Origin: Archegozetes longisetosus
Lineage: Eukaryota; Arthropoda; Arachnida; Sarcoptiformes; Trhypochthoniidae
Direction: 5' to 3'
Length of the DNA stretch: 64,000 bases
NCBI GenBank assembly: GCA_018873245.2
Contig: JAEMBT020000006.1
Coordinates: forward strand, 14,462,387-14,526,386
Below are positions 34,956 to 49,000 of this stretch, in pieces (position 1 is the first letter of the stretch; every line of letters starts with the position of its first letter). The notes under the pieces were generated by a model. That model did not search any database, had not been told where the DNA came from, and was given only the letters and a program-made list of their open reading frames with translations. The position numbers and the translations under genes are program-made.

Positions 34956-37900
34956 CGATATCTACTTGAGCTCGAAAAACGATTTTTCGAATTCGTGCCT
35001 AGAGGGCCGAGTAGAGTCCAACGATGTTTAACAATTAGATTTATGTCAACAGGAACATCCTTAGTCCCAATAACTTAACTACCGCAAGGTTCGCTAATTT
35101 ATACTCTCTTTAATGATATCGAATAATTCTTCATTTGTGAACGAGTAATTTTTGTGAATTCTCAGTCGTGTTAGTTAAAATTAAATTTATTTCGTGAAAA
35201 TTCATCGAATATTTTATTTTTCAACCTAAAGCTTAATTACATTGAATCATTGGTTTTTAATCGAGTTTCATATATAATACATTCAATTGTGCATTTCAAT
35301 CTCCATTTTATGAACTTCAGAGTTAGAAGCGTAATTTCATACGTGTATCTTCGTTTTGCATCATTTAATCAAAATAGTCTGTTTCATTTTAGATTATGGA
35401 TGATCAACCATTTCCTTACAAACGTCGTATAATAACGATCATCCAAAATAAAACTAAGCTGAGATTGTCAACACCTTTTTGACATCTTAATCAAAAGGTC
35501 AGTTACTCACTTACTGAAAATTTGATCTATCTAAACGAACTTTCATTAATCTCATGTCAACTCACAAAAAAATAGAGTTTTAGAAATATAAACGAAATAC
35601 TCTACAAAGTATTCTCAGAGCGTCGACCATCATTTTCTAAACAAATTCTAACTCTTAAACATATTATATGAAACTCTTCTTAGAGTTTCAGTAGTTATTT
35701 TTTGGATTTGAGACGACACCATAACAAACAAATTAAACTATAAATAAAACAATAACATGGTTTATTGTTAAGATAGTTAAGAATACAACAGTTATATAAA
35801 AGGTTCATGGAATTTTAAAAGACAGATAATAGCATCAAATTAAGAAAATAACAGTTTTAAAGGGGAAATCAGCTCATTTTGTAAAATAACCACTACGCCC
35901 CTTTCGAACTTAAACTATAAATAGTAGAATTTTCAATTTATTATAAAAATGAACTCGTTAAAAATGTACATTTGTGACAAAATGATCTCCCTCAGCAACT
36001 TTGAAAATATCAAATCTTTATCTCATTAAGCATAGTAAATCAACAAAATAGATCGGGACCATTTTCACGTTGCATACTTATTAAACGTCTAATCATAAAG
36101 ATTAGCTATTCTTATCAACTAAATAAATCCACAATTTTAATCACTTTGAATCGGTGTACACTACGAACCCTCAACAAATAACGTACATGGGAGGGGGGAC
36201 GGAGCGTAACAGTTATTTTACACCTTGTGTTTAATAATTACAGTTTGGGTTTTAAGGCGTTAATATCTCTTTGTCTTTGAGGATTTTGATTACATCTTCG
36301 GTTAATAACCATTAAAAGTTGGTTGTTCTAGTTGATAGACGATCATTGCTATTTATAAATATTGTTAGAGGAAATTAAAGAAAAGAAATACACTAAAATA
36401 ATGAAATAAATTTAAGAGACTCTTTTAAATTAGCAATAAATACTTTCTACAAGATAAAGTATTTTATATATTTATTAGTTAAAGCTATTACAAGCACTTC
36501 TTAAAAGGTAGTATTCAGAAGAATCCATTGCTTTAAATTAGTAGTAAATATAAAAGATGAAAATAGGTTGAGATAAGCTGATATTGCTGTTCTTGCTTCA
36601 AGCTGATTACAAACAAAGCAAAAAATAAAATTATCTGACTCGAATGTAGGTTTAAAACGTGAATAAATGTGTATAGAAAATTCGTTCAAATTACAGTATC
36701 AATAAAAAATTTTACTCGAGATTTGATTTTAGTTTTATATTGGACAATTGTTAATAATAGTATTCTAGTTTTACAGTAAGTCAAAATTTGAGCCTTTGGG
36801 ACTTATTTTCGATATAATTATTTAAATAATAGATAAAACAACTTGAAGAAGGTTAGTGAAAATTCTGTGACGTAATAAGAGATAAATTTCAGAAAGTAAC
36901 AGTCTTCATTTTATCTTTGTTGTTCTTGAGAATTTCGTATGATCTTGTGAATGATGGAGAAATACGAAAACATAATAGTTGTTAACTATTAAATGAAAGA
37001 TCAATAAATGAATCAATTATAGATATAACACACCTGATCCCACTATGGCATTTAGACATAAACAGAGATTTGCAAAACGTGTTGCAAGAGATCTTGAGCA
37101 ATTACTAAAAATGATAGAAACTCGAGTTTTTTTTTAAATAATACTCTGTACATTCAAAACAAAATTTATCGGTATATCAATCGATCTATTTGATCACTGT
37201 TCGCATCGCTAGAGTGTTAAATATTTCCATATAAAATGGAAGAATTGAATTCTGCAGAGCACATCAGTCTGGCTATTGAAGATAGAATTAGAATTTTACT
37301 CGAGTTTATACTTCTTATTAGAGGAAATTAATTCAAGACATTTGAAATGACGTGCACTGGAGATCCTGAAAGCACTCATACTATTCATTTATAAATTTTC
37401 TTGCTAAAGACTTGAGAATGCTTGGATAAAGAATTGGAAAAAATTTAATTCACTCTGACATCATGTGGATTATCAGATACGTTTATATGATCTTCCAACC
37501 ATACGGGCTAGATTTTTTTATTCGTAATTGCTTGAATCTGAAAACAGAATGTTTTTAAAATTCAATACAATTTTTTCGATTCCAAAAAACGAAAAGAAGA
37601 GTTCGGAAAATTATTTGTGAAGCTTTATGCCCAAGAAAACTTCAGAAAAATAAATTTTTATCAAGACAAAAACTTGAAAGTTTCTGAAATTTCATTTAAG
37701 CATATAGCGTTATAGATAAGTCTCCCAAACTCACTTCCCTATTCTCTTGTGATTGAAAAAATTATTAGATTTGGAAAACCTTCAATTTTCGGTTCTGTGT
37801 AATTCGGATTATGAAGAATCCAACCCGTGCAGTCGAAGACCCATACAATCGTATTTGATAATCCATATTGAGTTAGAACATTCCCAATTCTCCAGCTCAG

Positions 37901-38269
37901 TATTTGTGTCCCCACTCAATCGTTCAAGTAGCTTCAATCATTTTTTGTTTAATCTTAAAGTATTTCACACTGTGCACAATGCAGATAGTGATCAAACATG
38001 ACCAATGAATATAGTCAATCGTTCCAACTTAGTTTAAATACGTGAGAAAAATTCATGATTTATAGCTTTTCTTTGAGACCTTTTGCAATTGGCTTTGCTC
38101 GTCAATATAGCCGAGTCAGCTCTTATAAATATGAAAATTTGGAACCATCCGATTCAAAAGTCATTTTAGAGCATCACGAAAACTTTAGTTTAAATTTGAG
38201 CTAATTGCCATAACAATGTAAAATAGGTTTAATTTGTCTCTCATTCACGAAATCAATGCTGTTAAAATT
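34956..38269. other. Intergenic, nothing recognised
   Basis: 3.3 kb of AT-rich sequence. Small open frames at 35250, 36501 and 37753 have no domain, no Met-proximal context and no coding-like conservation, so I do not call them genes. Confidence 0.4.
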
Positions 38270-38732
38270 TTAATCCTTCGTCATAATTGTGGGGTAAAAC
38301 TTTACCAAGTTTCACTTTAAAAATCTCGCAAAAACCAACAAAATGTCGTCATTTCTTAAAAATTTAGATATTCCTCAGTCATATATCATCATACGTATAG
38401 CTCTGATTGACAAAAAATCTGATTAATTTAGACTTATAACTTCATTTTAAAATTTTTTTCTTGCAACATATCTCGCTGAGAACAGAAATTTCTACTAAAA
38501 CTGCAGTGCTGTAATGTTGTTACTAACAACTTGAACCACTGATGACGATGTAGCAAACAATAACTAGAAATTAATTAATTAGTAAATTTAAACCTCGAAA
38601 ACAATGGTTAAGCTTGATTCTCAAAGCATTCAGACTAACATGGAGCAGATATAAAGCATGGAAAACGTGGAGTAACATTTCACCCCACAGTTAATTTTAC
38701 GTTTCGGAAGTTAAGTTGTGACGAAGGATTAA
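38270..38732. mobile_element. TTAA-flanked MITE
   Basis: Ends TTAATCCTTCGTCA and TGACGAAGGATTAA are inverted repeats bounded by TTAA. Subterminal GTGGGGTAAAACTTTACC near the left and AACATTTCACCCCAC near the right are also related. It is 463 bp, non-coding. A related solo end lies at 23419-23490. piggyBac-like by its TTAA ends. Confidence 0.68.
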
Positions 38733-39490
38733 GCATCATTATTTTGTCAAAGAAAATGACTCCACATTAGTTATTATTATAAATTTCATTATTACTAGTG
38801 AAAACATATTGATGAAGTTCATTTTTAATTAAATGAAAAATCGTGAGATACTAGGAGGGGGGTCAATCAGACGGTCACTAAAAAGCAACTATTAACTATA
38901 TTATTTTTACTATCACAATAAAAGTTAAAATTTAATTAAAATTTACAACAATAGAGTATATGAAGTATGTGTAAGGGTATAGAGCCTGTCTGAATTCTGT
39001 TCAAAGTAACTCTTGATATTTAAAATTATGTTGATCATTTTGTTTTAATAGTTCAGAAAAAGATTGGATCTTTAGTTTAAGTACTTTTGAGAATCAATTT
39101 TAATTATCTAAATATAACCGAATACCTTATTGAAATAAATTTTAAGAATTTATAGGTACCATTAAAGTGAATTCATTTTTGGTTAACTTTTGTTTGTCAC
39201 TTAATTTATGATTCCCCCTATTACTGACGAGACTTATTTTTTGCATACCACATGACTATCTATATTCTGAGTGGATAATTAATAAATTTTTGAAAAATAG
39301 CACATGTTACCTAAAATAATTACATGAAACCTTAAAAATTCGAAATACCAATATCTTAACGTTCATTTTCTATTAATCTTTGACTTCGTTTTCAAGATAA
39401 AATTTTAATGCTTTTAATATTATTAAATTTATTGTTATCAGCAATGAGCCCAAATTTATCATTTAAAATTTCCTGTGGTATTTAATAGTA
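38733..39490. other. Downstream flank of the gustatory receptor gene
   Basis: AT-rich sequence following the minus-strand receptor stop at 39491, expected to include its 3' UTR. No other feature seen. Confidence 0.35.
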
Positions 39491-40831
39491 TTATATCACT
39501 GCATAAATAATAATCGTTGACTTGATTAAGATTTCCATACTATTAACAAGTAAAATAATCATATAATCCTGTTCTACATTATAGGTTTTATTGGATGAGT
39601 CTTGTTTAATTATTATAACGTCTATAGAATATTTCCTACAAAAAGTAGATTGTAAAAAAATTTGGAAGCTTACTTGAAAAATGGTTCCACTTATAATGTT
39701 ATGTATTTGGAATACAGAAAATCCCAAGTGAGAACTTGTCAAACGTAAAACAGTAAGTCTGATCTATATTCAAAAATAAAATTAAGGTGAAGGTATAAAA
39801 TCGGTTTCTCTTAAAAATATTACCTTGAAAATCAAATTCTTATCCATGAATATTCTTTTTTTGAACACAAAACCATATATAATATGAAGTGATTCATGCG
39901 CCACTACATTTACTCGGGCTGAAGCATAGCTGATTAAGATTACAGCAGAAGCGATAATAAATGCAGTAAGACGCCAAACATGAGTGTAAATGTTTATCAT
40001 ATTCAAACTGAAATTTTGAACAATCAAGAGACTACTCAAAGGAATAAAACAGAGGAATACAATTCCGATATAATATTTAAGGAAAGCATTAGCTAAGTCA
40101 AGCAGATCTGTTATATCATAAAAAGCTTGAAAATTTTCTGAGAGTCGTTCCAGGTCTAATTTCCTAAGAAGGATGTTGAAAGACGAAGTTAAACTAAGGA
40201 ATCTAGTTTCCAAAGTTTTACAGATTATCCAATGGTAGAGAATAAGAAGTATATTGATAGAACATGTGAGACATGCCCAAAAAACCAGATCCAGTGCCCA
40301 AAAAACGTATAGCCAAAGAAAATGACGTATTATTTCATAATTAAAATAAATCGGAGGAAAACCGATCAAGGCAACTGAGATGATTAGTGTTAAAGTTGTT
40401 AAGAAGTTAATTAACCGAAATTTGAAAATTGATATTCTTTTGGATTCGTCATTGTATTGGATCGATTTACACCATAAATACTCAAAAGTATGAACAGACC
40501 TTTTGAGAAATTGGTCATTTAAATAGTGAAGTAGAATTAGGACACAAAGTGGTATCAACGAGTGGAAAACTTGAGCCATAACTATTGAGAATCTCATCTC
40601 TGCTACTGCCCAAAGCGTTGACAAATCTCCAAAGTAAATTAAATGCTCATAATCATCGTCTTCGATGAGTAAATAACATAGTAACAGTCTGGCGATGTAA
40701 AAGAAGATATAGAAGATCATCATCAAATTCATCACTCTAAACCTTAACGATGATTTTCGATCAAACAGAGATGAGGTTATAAAAGGGTATATCTCAATGT
40801 TTTTAACCATCTTGAAAAATGAGTCATCCAT
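39491..40831 (-). CDS. Gustatory receptor-like 7-TM protein, three exons
   Basis: Arthropod chemoreceptor (insect-type Gr superfamily), a ligand-gated cation channel in the plasma membrane; ligand unknown. Exon 1, 40831-39824, has ATG at 40831 and holds six predicted helices (about residues 32-56, 80-104, 140-160, 170-205, 252-272, 285-304), followed by SARVNVVAHESLHIIYG. Exon 2, 39763-39674, encodes RLTSSHLGFSVFQIHN, the segment before TM7. Exon 3, 39568-39491, encodes DYMIILLVNSMEIL (TM7) and the stop. Splices are AAG/GTAATA..TATAG and CAA/GTAAGC..ACAG, all phase 0, with introns of 60 and 105 bp. The total of 391 aa and the two short C-terminal exons with phase-0 introns are typical of Gr genes. 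The canonical TYxxxxxQF ending is not exact, as often in mites. Family confidence is good; exon 3 is the least certain. Confidence 0.75.
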
Positions 40832-42221
40832 TATGAGAATTCTTGCACTATTACCTCACCAGAATGTCAAATTTGTAATGTTATTCAACTTAACTCCTAT
40901 TTTAAAAAGAAACCTTTGTAAAACATTTCGTTAAACTTACTATTAAAATAAGTTTTAAATTATTTTTTAGAGGCATACATTTTAATTCTAAGTATTTGAA
41001 TGGTGACCGAATTTGGCAAGTTTTAGTAATATCGATTTCAATATCTGAGTATTTTATTAAGAAAATTTTTCATAATACTCCAACTTAAAGATATACTCGC
41101 TAGAAAAATCTATTAATGTTGGATTTTTTATGTATCCCTTTAAATGTTATGATATTTTTGAACCATTTGGTCTTATGAGCAATACAGACTACATTGAATC
41201 TGGAACGTGAGACGAATTAGATCGTCCATTCTTGTTTAAAAGAATCGGATAAATGTATTTGAAAAAGGGACAAAATTCTTCAAAATTCTGAATATTTGGG
41301 TGAAAAATCTAGCAGAATTCTCACTAATTGAATCATTTTTATGGATCAAAAGATTCTAACCACAACAACCCATAGATACGGTCATGAGCCTTAACACTAA
41401 AAATTAGAATCTCATTTTGAATTTTGTGAAAAATACGGCCGAAAATATAATTGAGGTTGGGACAAATAAACAAACATAAACAATAATACTAAGCTAGATT
41501 GGATTTCAGAAAATGGTCCGTTTATTTTATGGTGAATATATAAACTTTCTGAGTCAGAATTAAGATTAGATCTCGAAAATAAAATTTCAGCTCCAGATGG
41601 GCAAAATTTTCGAGATATTCGACTTCAAATTTTTCATTGAAATCATCATATGAGGAAATCGGTCGCATGAAAGTTTTTATAAAATGGTTATATTATAACA
41701 AAATGATTAACTCAAGAAAACCAACCTTTCGCGAAACGTTAAGTTGAAGTAGATAAAGTTCGATATCACATATTAACAGAATTTTCAATTCAGAAATATT
41801 TATAAATTTAAAAGAATTGAAAAGAAGAACATCTAAAATGATGCCCATTTATATGCTTATCCTAATGGAGAATGCACTTCGAAAACTTTTGCATATCCAA
41901 TGCTGAAATTTTCTATTCGAGATCTACTCTCAATAAAAATTCAGAAATATTCGAAATAATTATAAAACAAATGGTTCATTTTCGAGCTCCATCTGCAAAT
42001 TCTCGTTTCTATGACAAATAGAATAAAAATGTATATTCTAAAATAATTGTACGCACTCATTAAAACAAAGATTGTTGACTAGCTTGGAAGTTATGGTTAT
42101 TAATGCAGTCACGCAATAAATTCTATAAAAATTACTCTCATACTACCATAGCAATTCCATTTATAAAGATCTAATCTATCAGAGAAGGTTGAGTTCGTGA
42201 AAAGTATTAAATCCAGAAGAG
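40832..42221. promoter_or_regulatory. Shared upstream region of divergent Gr and ABCG genes
   Basis: 1.39 kb between the receptor start (minus, 40831) and the ABCG start (plus, 42222). It must hold the promoters of both genes. No TATA box or initiator can be singled out in such AT-rich DNA, and no repeats or coding remnants were recognised. Confidence 0.35.
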
Positions 42222-45200
42222 ATGTCTGATAACAATAATATAGCCATATTATGGAATAATCTAAGTTTTAAAAGTTCTGGATTTTCATCGAGTAAGAAGA
42301 ATTTGATTTTGAATAATATAAATGGCTTGTTTCATTTTGATACTATCAATGCAATTATGGGTCCTTCGGGATGTGGAAAATCAACATTCTTAAAATGCTT
42401 GAATGGACAAAATCGCAAAGGATTATTGTTAGAAACAAAAATTTATTCTGATAGTTCTGAGGATTTAAGTTCTTGTTTTGTAGTGCAAGACGTTGAACAC
42501 CATCTTTTCTCTGGACTTACAGTTGGTGAATGGCTAATTTTTTCATCGAAATTGAAAAATTACAGAAAAGATCAGAAAGTTGATCATCAAAGTATCATTT
42601 CAAAACTCAAAAAGGATTTTATATTAGGGGATATCGAGAAAACGCTCATTAAAAATTGCAGTGGGGGAGAAGTCAAAAGAATAGCTATAGCTTCAGAATT
42701 AACTTCGATGAATATCCCTAGACTTATTTGCATCGATGAACCAACGAGTGGGTTGGATAGCAATGCTGCAGAAATAGTAAGTTTGAATTGCCCCTTAAGA
42801 TTTTGATGCATTGCTTCAAAATTAAAATTATGAGCTAATTTGATCTTATTCTCGCGAACCCACACATTATTCTTCATTTTCTAACTTTTTCTTACAGGAT
42901 TAATTATTATTTACTAAAGTTAATATATATATTTTACAACTTTCATTCAAATAATGTTCATAAAAACGAATTTATTGAAAAAGTAACCTCTTTTGTTCGG
43001 TAGAACGCAGGTTAAAGTAATCAATGGTTTTTAAATTATGTCTTGTAGTTTCTTTAGCGGTTTCACGAAAAGACCATTTGTGTTCAGGGAATGATCTATA
43101 ACAAATAAACTACAGGATACGAGAAAAATTTTGGGAAAACCAAATATTTAAATCTAAGATATATAATAAAAAATAATAGTAAGAGTTCTTTATAAATTCT
43201 GTAGAGTGTTTTAAACGATTTTGACGAATGTTTAACGAACAAACTTTGAAACATCCAAATGGAATTGATAGATAAACTTTTTATAAATACTTTCGCACCA
43301 TATGAAGCGTAGGATCATCGATGAATTGTCTGAGCTTTTAAACACAATTTTTATTCATAAGGGAATCATATTTTGATTAAATAAATTTGAGTGCGTACGA
43401 GAAAATTGATAAGTTATCGAAATTTTATATAATAGAAAGTCACTTTTAAGACTATTATTAGATTTAGATAAATAGTTATCTTCTATATACAAAAATTTAG
43501 TTTTTTCGTTGACTTAATACTGATTAATTCAATCAAAAGAAAATTATTCTTTGTTAAACATATAAAAAGTTATTCATTTAATATTTATTTTGATTGAAGT
43601 TTTTATTAAATGATTTTTTTATATTTGCCTCATGATAGAACATGAGCTCATCTATTATGAGGAAAATTTGCTTTCATGTTAAAAACAACACTGACGTGTC
43701 ATTCATAATCGTATGATTCATATCCAAGGATCTGAGGTTTAATATCAATTTATTTAAAACTGAAAGTTCGTAAAATTTCATAATTGAAGCTTAAATTTAA
43801 ATCTGCTTAGATTTTTTATAATTGAATTGTAGTTCAAATATGAGCGATCTTTAAATAAAGTTTCTATTGAAAAAGGTCTAATAGTTGAAAAATAGTGAAG
43901 TTTTTAAAAATAATTAATGGACTAAATTAGAGTCGATACAATTTACATTAGTTGGGAACCAAGCACCCTAACAGCAGTCTATGTACCAAGCATAATTTAG
44001 CATTACGTTTCATCGGGACATCCGGTCAATAAAAGTTGAGCTTTAAGGGTGTCAAAAAGACATAGATGAAAATTGAATTTAAGTAGCAATCTTATAGGAA
44101 ATCATGGGTGCGCTTAACATATGGCCTATCTTTTGTAGAATGCAATGAATATACTTGAATTGTATGGTGAAAAATTAAGTAATTCTAACAGAGAAAAATA
44201 GTATCACTGTTTTAAAAGAATAAGTGACAGCAAATTTACTCATTCTCCAAGTAATAATTTCTTCCTGTTATAGATCTAAAATATTTTTAGTTTTTCCAAT
44301 TATATTTCAGTTCTATTGTTAAAGATTTCTCTTAAAAATTTCAGGTAATGACATGCTTGAAGAAACTAACAAGTGAACATCATATTTGTATTGCAACAAG
44401 TATTCATCAACCTAACGCAGAGATCTTAATGCTCTTCGATTCATTGTATATCTTAGCAAAGGGTGGAAAGTGCGTTTATTCTGGACCTCCTTCCGAAATG
44501 CGAAATCAACTTATCGATTGTGGAATTAATTTGAGAGAATTTGATGTCCCCATACAAATAATAATAAAAATCTCATCAAAAGGTAACACTATTCACAAAC
44601 ATTAATGCTTCACGTTAAATATATACTAATAGATGAAAAAATATTCCCTAAAATTAATTTTAGGCATAGAAAATGATTCCGTATATGATTTTGTTCGATA
44701 CACAGAGAGGAAATTCAAAGCATACATTAAAGATAAAACAATTTTCGAAAACTTATCTTTAAAATCTATCGAGCAAAATATCAGTGAATTTAATATAGAA
44801 AGCACCTGGAATTTATTCAATCGTTCATTGATAAACAAATTCAGGACACAATGGATAGCAATATTGATTCAATTTGTTTTCATTGTTACAATTGGATTAG
44901 TACTATGTTTCATAGGAAATAGAGAAAATGGAAAAATCGACAGTTGTTTTCCTATTGCTGGTAGTAATACATCTCTTGATCAATGCTCTGCTGGTCTTGA
45001 AGGCTTGAAGCTTGAATTCTCAATAACTCAGAATATTACATATATATTTCTCGTGGTCGGAGTTTTACAATTCATTCAAACAGTTCTCAGTGCTATCAGC
45101 TTCTCAGATGAAGTAATTAACAATTACGTATAACTTCCAAACATATCTTAAATTAGTTTGAAAAACCGAATAACTTATTTTCAAGACTCCATTTGAATAA

Positions 45201-46007
45201 TTTGAAAAATATTATTAGAGAAAAATAAACTCGTTAAATGTTGCCTAAATAATAGCGGTTAACGAATTTCAAAAGTATCGATGTTAGACTTGATTAAGTT
45301 TTCTAAGATCTTTGAAATTAATTTTTTTACATTTTAATAGAACTAGGTTTAATGGATTTAAAATAAATTTTTCAGGATATGTTTAAGGAACTGAACCGAA
45401 CAAAAGATTCATATTATTTATCTTTGTTAACTTGCAGGTACAAATTCTTTACAATGAATATCGGAATGGTTGGTATAGCGCTTCGTGCTATTATTGGGCT
45501 AAAACATTTGTTGAATTACCAGTTCCAGTTTTAATAACTATAACTTATGTCTATTTATCATACTATTTCAGCAATCAAATGAATGATGAATTCAGGATGA
45601 TTGGATCCATATTTATGATAGTTATGGGTGTACTCTGTACTCAAGGCATAGGGTTTCTTTTTTGCGTTTTGATCAACAAAAATCAGCAATTAACTATAAT
45701 CTCATCAATAGTCTTATTCCTAATAGCATTATTTTTCTCAGACTTTTTTGTACCTACAGGAGAGATGAGTTTCCCAATGAAATTATTTAGTGATTTCTCA
45801 TTCATGAAGCAAACATTTCATTCAAATCTAATTTATATCTACGGCTTCGATCGCTGTAAACCTGGAACTGTTTCATGGGTTTTACAGCAATTCGACCTGG
45901 ATCAAAATGAATTTAGTAACTTGATTAAAGAAATTATTCTTGTCATCACTCACTTCATAACATTGAGAGGATTAATATTAACTATTCTGATTGTTAAGTT
46001 GAAATAA
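42222..46007 (+). CDS. ABCG half-transporter, four exons, complete
   Basis: White/ABCG-type half-transporter: cytosolic ATPase domain then six-helix ABC2 membrane domain, probably working as a dimer to export lipids, sterols or xenobiotics. Exons: 42222-42776, 44345-44582, 44664-45112, 45438-46007; frame is preserved throughout and gives 603 aa. Exon 1 has Walker A GPSGCGKST, Q-loop VVQD, signature CSGGEVKR and Walker B LICIDEPTSGLDS. Exon 2 has H-loop TSIHQPNAEI. Exon 3 has TM1-TM2. Exon 4 opens VQILYNEYRNGWYSASCYYW and ends with TM6 after YGFDRC. The signature begins with Cys rather than Leu/Val. Exon organisation parallels the minus-strand ABCG at 12666-18676, so the two are paralogues. 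Stops after 42776, 44582 and 45112 are intronic. Introns are 1568, 81 and 325 bp. Confidence 0.88.
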
Positions 46008-49000
46008 TTTAGTATTTGTTAAGCTCAGATATCTGGACTATTAACAAAACAATATTATATGATTTCAAAAATTAGTTAATCCATAGTTTGAAACTTAAAT
46101 GTTATTCTGTAATCAGTAGATGGTATATATTAATGAATTTTTATTTTACCTTTTCTCAACTACTGATGATACTTATCGCATATATCAATCGTGTAATCGT
46201 TTAGAACTATTATAAAATATTAGAATAAACTTTCAGAACAACAAACAAACTTTTTCTCCTTCCTATGAGTAAACTAAGGATATATATGTATTTGTGGCAC
46301 ATGAGTAACTTGAATATCGATTTCTAACTAGTTGGAATGCCTTAAAACACCAAAATGTACACAACTATACTGAGAGTATTCACACAGAAATTGCGCTTTA
46401 GATGGAGTGCTATTATCTGTTCCGTAGTAGCGCTGATGCTCTCTGTGTTGAGCAATGATTCGGGTCTTTGATGCTTTTGATGCCATTACTATCAAGAGTG
46501 AGACTCAGACACACAACCGAAAATGCCTCACATAAATTGACTAAAGAATCCGTTCGGACAAACAATATGCCAAATAAAGTGATTCATATCAGAAGCTACT
46601 AGACAGAGAGCTTGATATATATATATATATATATATAAAGTGTAAATGTGTTCACACGTCAGGCTTTCAATTGATGGCTATTATGTCCAAAAAATATAAA
46701 AAGTTTTACCGATAATACTGTTGTGCTACCATTACCAAAAAGTGTATCTTCTGTTCAGCTTCCTGAAAAGGATCTATCACTCGTTTCTTTACTATGTTTC
46801 CTAATTCTGTTACAAATAACAAAGAATATTCTGTAATGAGATTGATATAAACTTCATTTTGCACAAAACTTTCTATAAATTGTAATTATAAAGATGATTG
46901 ATTCTGAGTGAAAAAGTTTTTCTTTTATCTAAATATATATTTAATGTGAAACCAATTGAATATAATAATCAGTTCTAAATGTTAGATGCGTTAAAAGTGT
47001 TATTCATACTAACGGGCGCGAGCACTTACTTGGGTATGAACTTAATTATTATTGTTATTCAAATTATAATTAGTTTCTACCTTATAAAAAATTAACAATA
47101 AAGATGAAAATTTCACATCAAGTCAAGCATAAATAAAGTTTTTGATCGTTTCTATCTAAATAATAATGAAAAATATAACTAGAAATAGACTCTTTTCGCT
47201 GAAGAAAAATAATCTTTACGTTAATACTTGCTCTAAATCTATAAGATATTTACTAGAATAAAAATCTTGATTCTTAATGGTTTCTCACATTTCTCACATG
47301 ATGAGGAAATTTGATCTTTAGATACCTTTTATGATACCTTTTATTGCAAAGTTATTTTCTCAAATATTTTATGATTTTTCAAAATTTTCTTTTAAAAAAT
47401 TTTTGAATGTTTTTCAAACCATTATATAATTTACTTTCTTGGAAGAAATCATAAAATGACAATTTTGATTTATTTTTATACCATTATAAATGGTTGAACT
47501 AAAAAATATACTCAATAACTGTTCAATAATAGACTTAAATTTTACTGATTTCTATCATAATAATGATGAAGTAATTGATTTTAAACGATATTTTGAAAAT
47601 TGTTTGCTCAAACTTTTCTATGGATTTGCTCTTTAAGAATTTTAGTATGCCTTTTAAGTTACGATGAAATTGGCTTCTTTCTGAGTAAATCATTTAACAA
47701 TAATTTGATATTGACTTTATAAATGATACTATTGAAATATTTATTTTATTTCGATAATATGTAGAAATCATTTCTAAAAGTTTGATATGAGCTATAAATT
47801 GATCTTACATCAATTCATTTTCTGTTTTCATTATTAATCTCATTTTTGATGGAAGAATGAGTTTTCAATAAAACCATTAACAATATTATTTTTGCTGAAT
47901 TTGACTTCGTAATGATCTGAGATTCAAAATTAAACTATTAAAAGCGTGAGTATTCAAACAGTACCGCTCTTTCGAAGTTATGATCAATTGAATCGGTCAA
48001 ATACATCTAAACATGCGAAATATATTTTTAGCATTAGATTTGAAAAAGTATTCATTTGAATGGTACTTTTTGAATTGAGCCACTACAAAAATTGTTTTTG
48101 GATTAGGATCATTAATAGATACAAGAATCAGATAACGATAAAAACTTTAATGATCAAATTTTCAATAACCAGAGAAAGCCAATATAGGTTTAAAAATAAG
48201 TTAAATAGGGAAATAGGGAAACAAACCATTATAGTAGTTGTTGAAGTTCTCATCAAAAAGTAATCTAATAAGTCATTTTTCGTTATTTTTAAAGTATTCT
48301 TTCGACCTTCAACAATAATTTAGAAAAATCACAAAAAGCATTAACAAATCGCTACATAAGTGCAAACTTGAATATGTATTTAAAACATTATTTCATTGAT
48401 GCTTTGATTATTTTTTGATAAAAAACTTGAATTATTATAGGAGTTTATTCACAATTTCATGATTTAACTTATTCTAAACCTATGTTAAGTTCTGTTAATA
48501 ACATAAGAATAAGAAAATGAGTATATCCAATTTGGTGTAGATTTTGTGAGCTAATCATAGCAAAACTTAGAATTATAAATTTCACAATAATTGCATCTGA
48601 AACAAATGCTAAAATCTCATTAGTTCTCTTCAAGCTAACTATGTGATTAAAGTTTTGAAATAGCATTTAAATTAGCATTAGCAGAAACAAATTGTCATTA
48701 CAAATTATGCCAATTTCTAAATAAATACATCTAGCTTCTGATTATAGCAACTTTTAAGAGAGCATCTAACCGAATGGGTTGTACTAAAATCACTAAAAGA
48801 ATGCGAGCAAACATCACATTTTAATATTGATCTTTTGGAAAGTCATACATTCAAAATGAATTTACAGACAATAATAATTTGTCTAAATGTTTTTATCATT
48901 ATTTCTTTGACAGTCTCTAAGACTAATTCTTAATAACAGAACTTATTTGGGAATAACTGAGATTAGGTCGTATTCTCGATAAATAATACTTTTTAATATG

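Noticed and set aside
37753..38001. 82-codon plus-strand frame
   Set aside because: Begins at a non-ATG codon, no domain, no splice context, average base composition.
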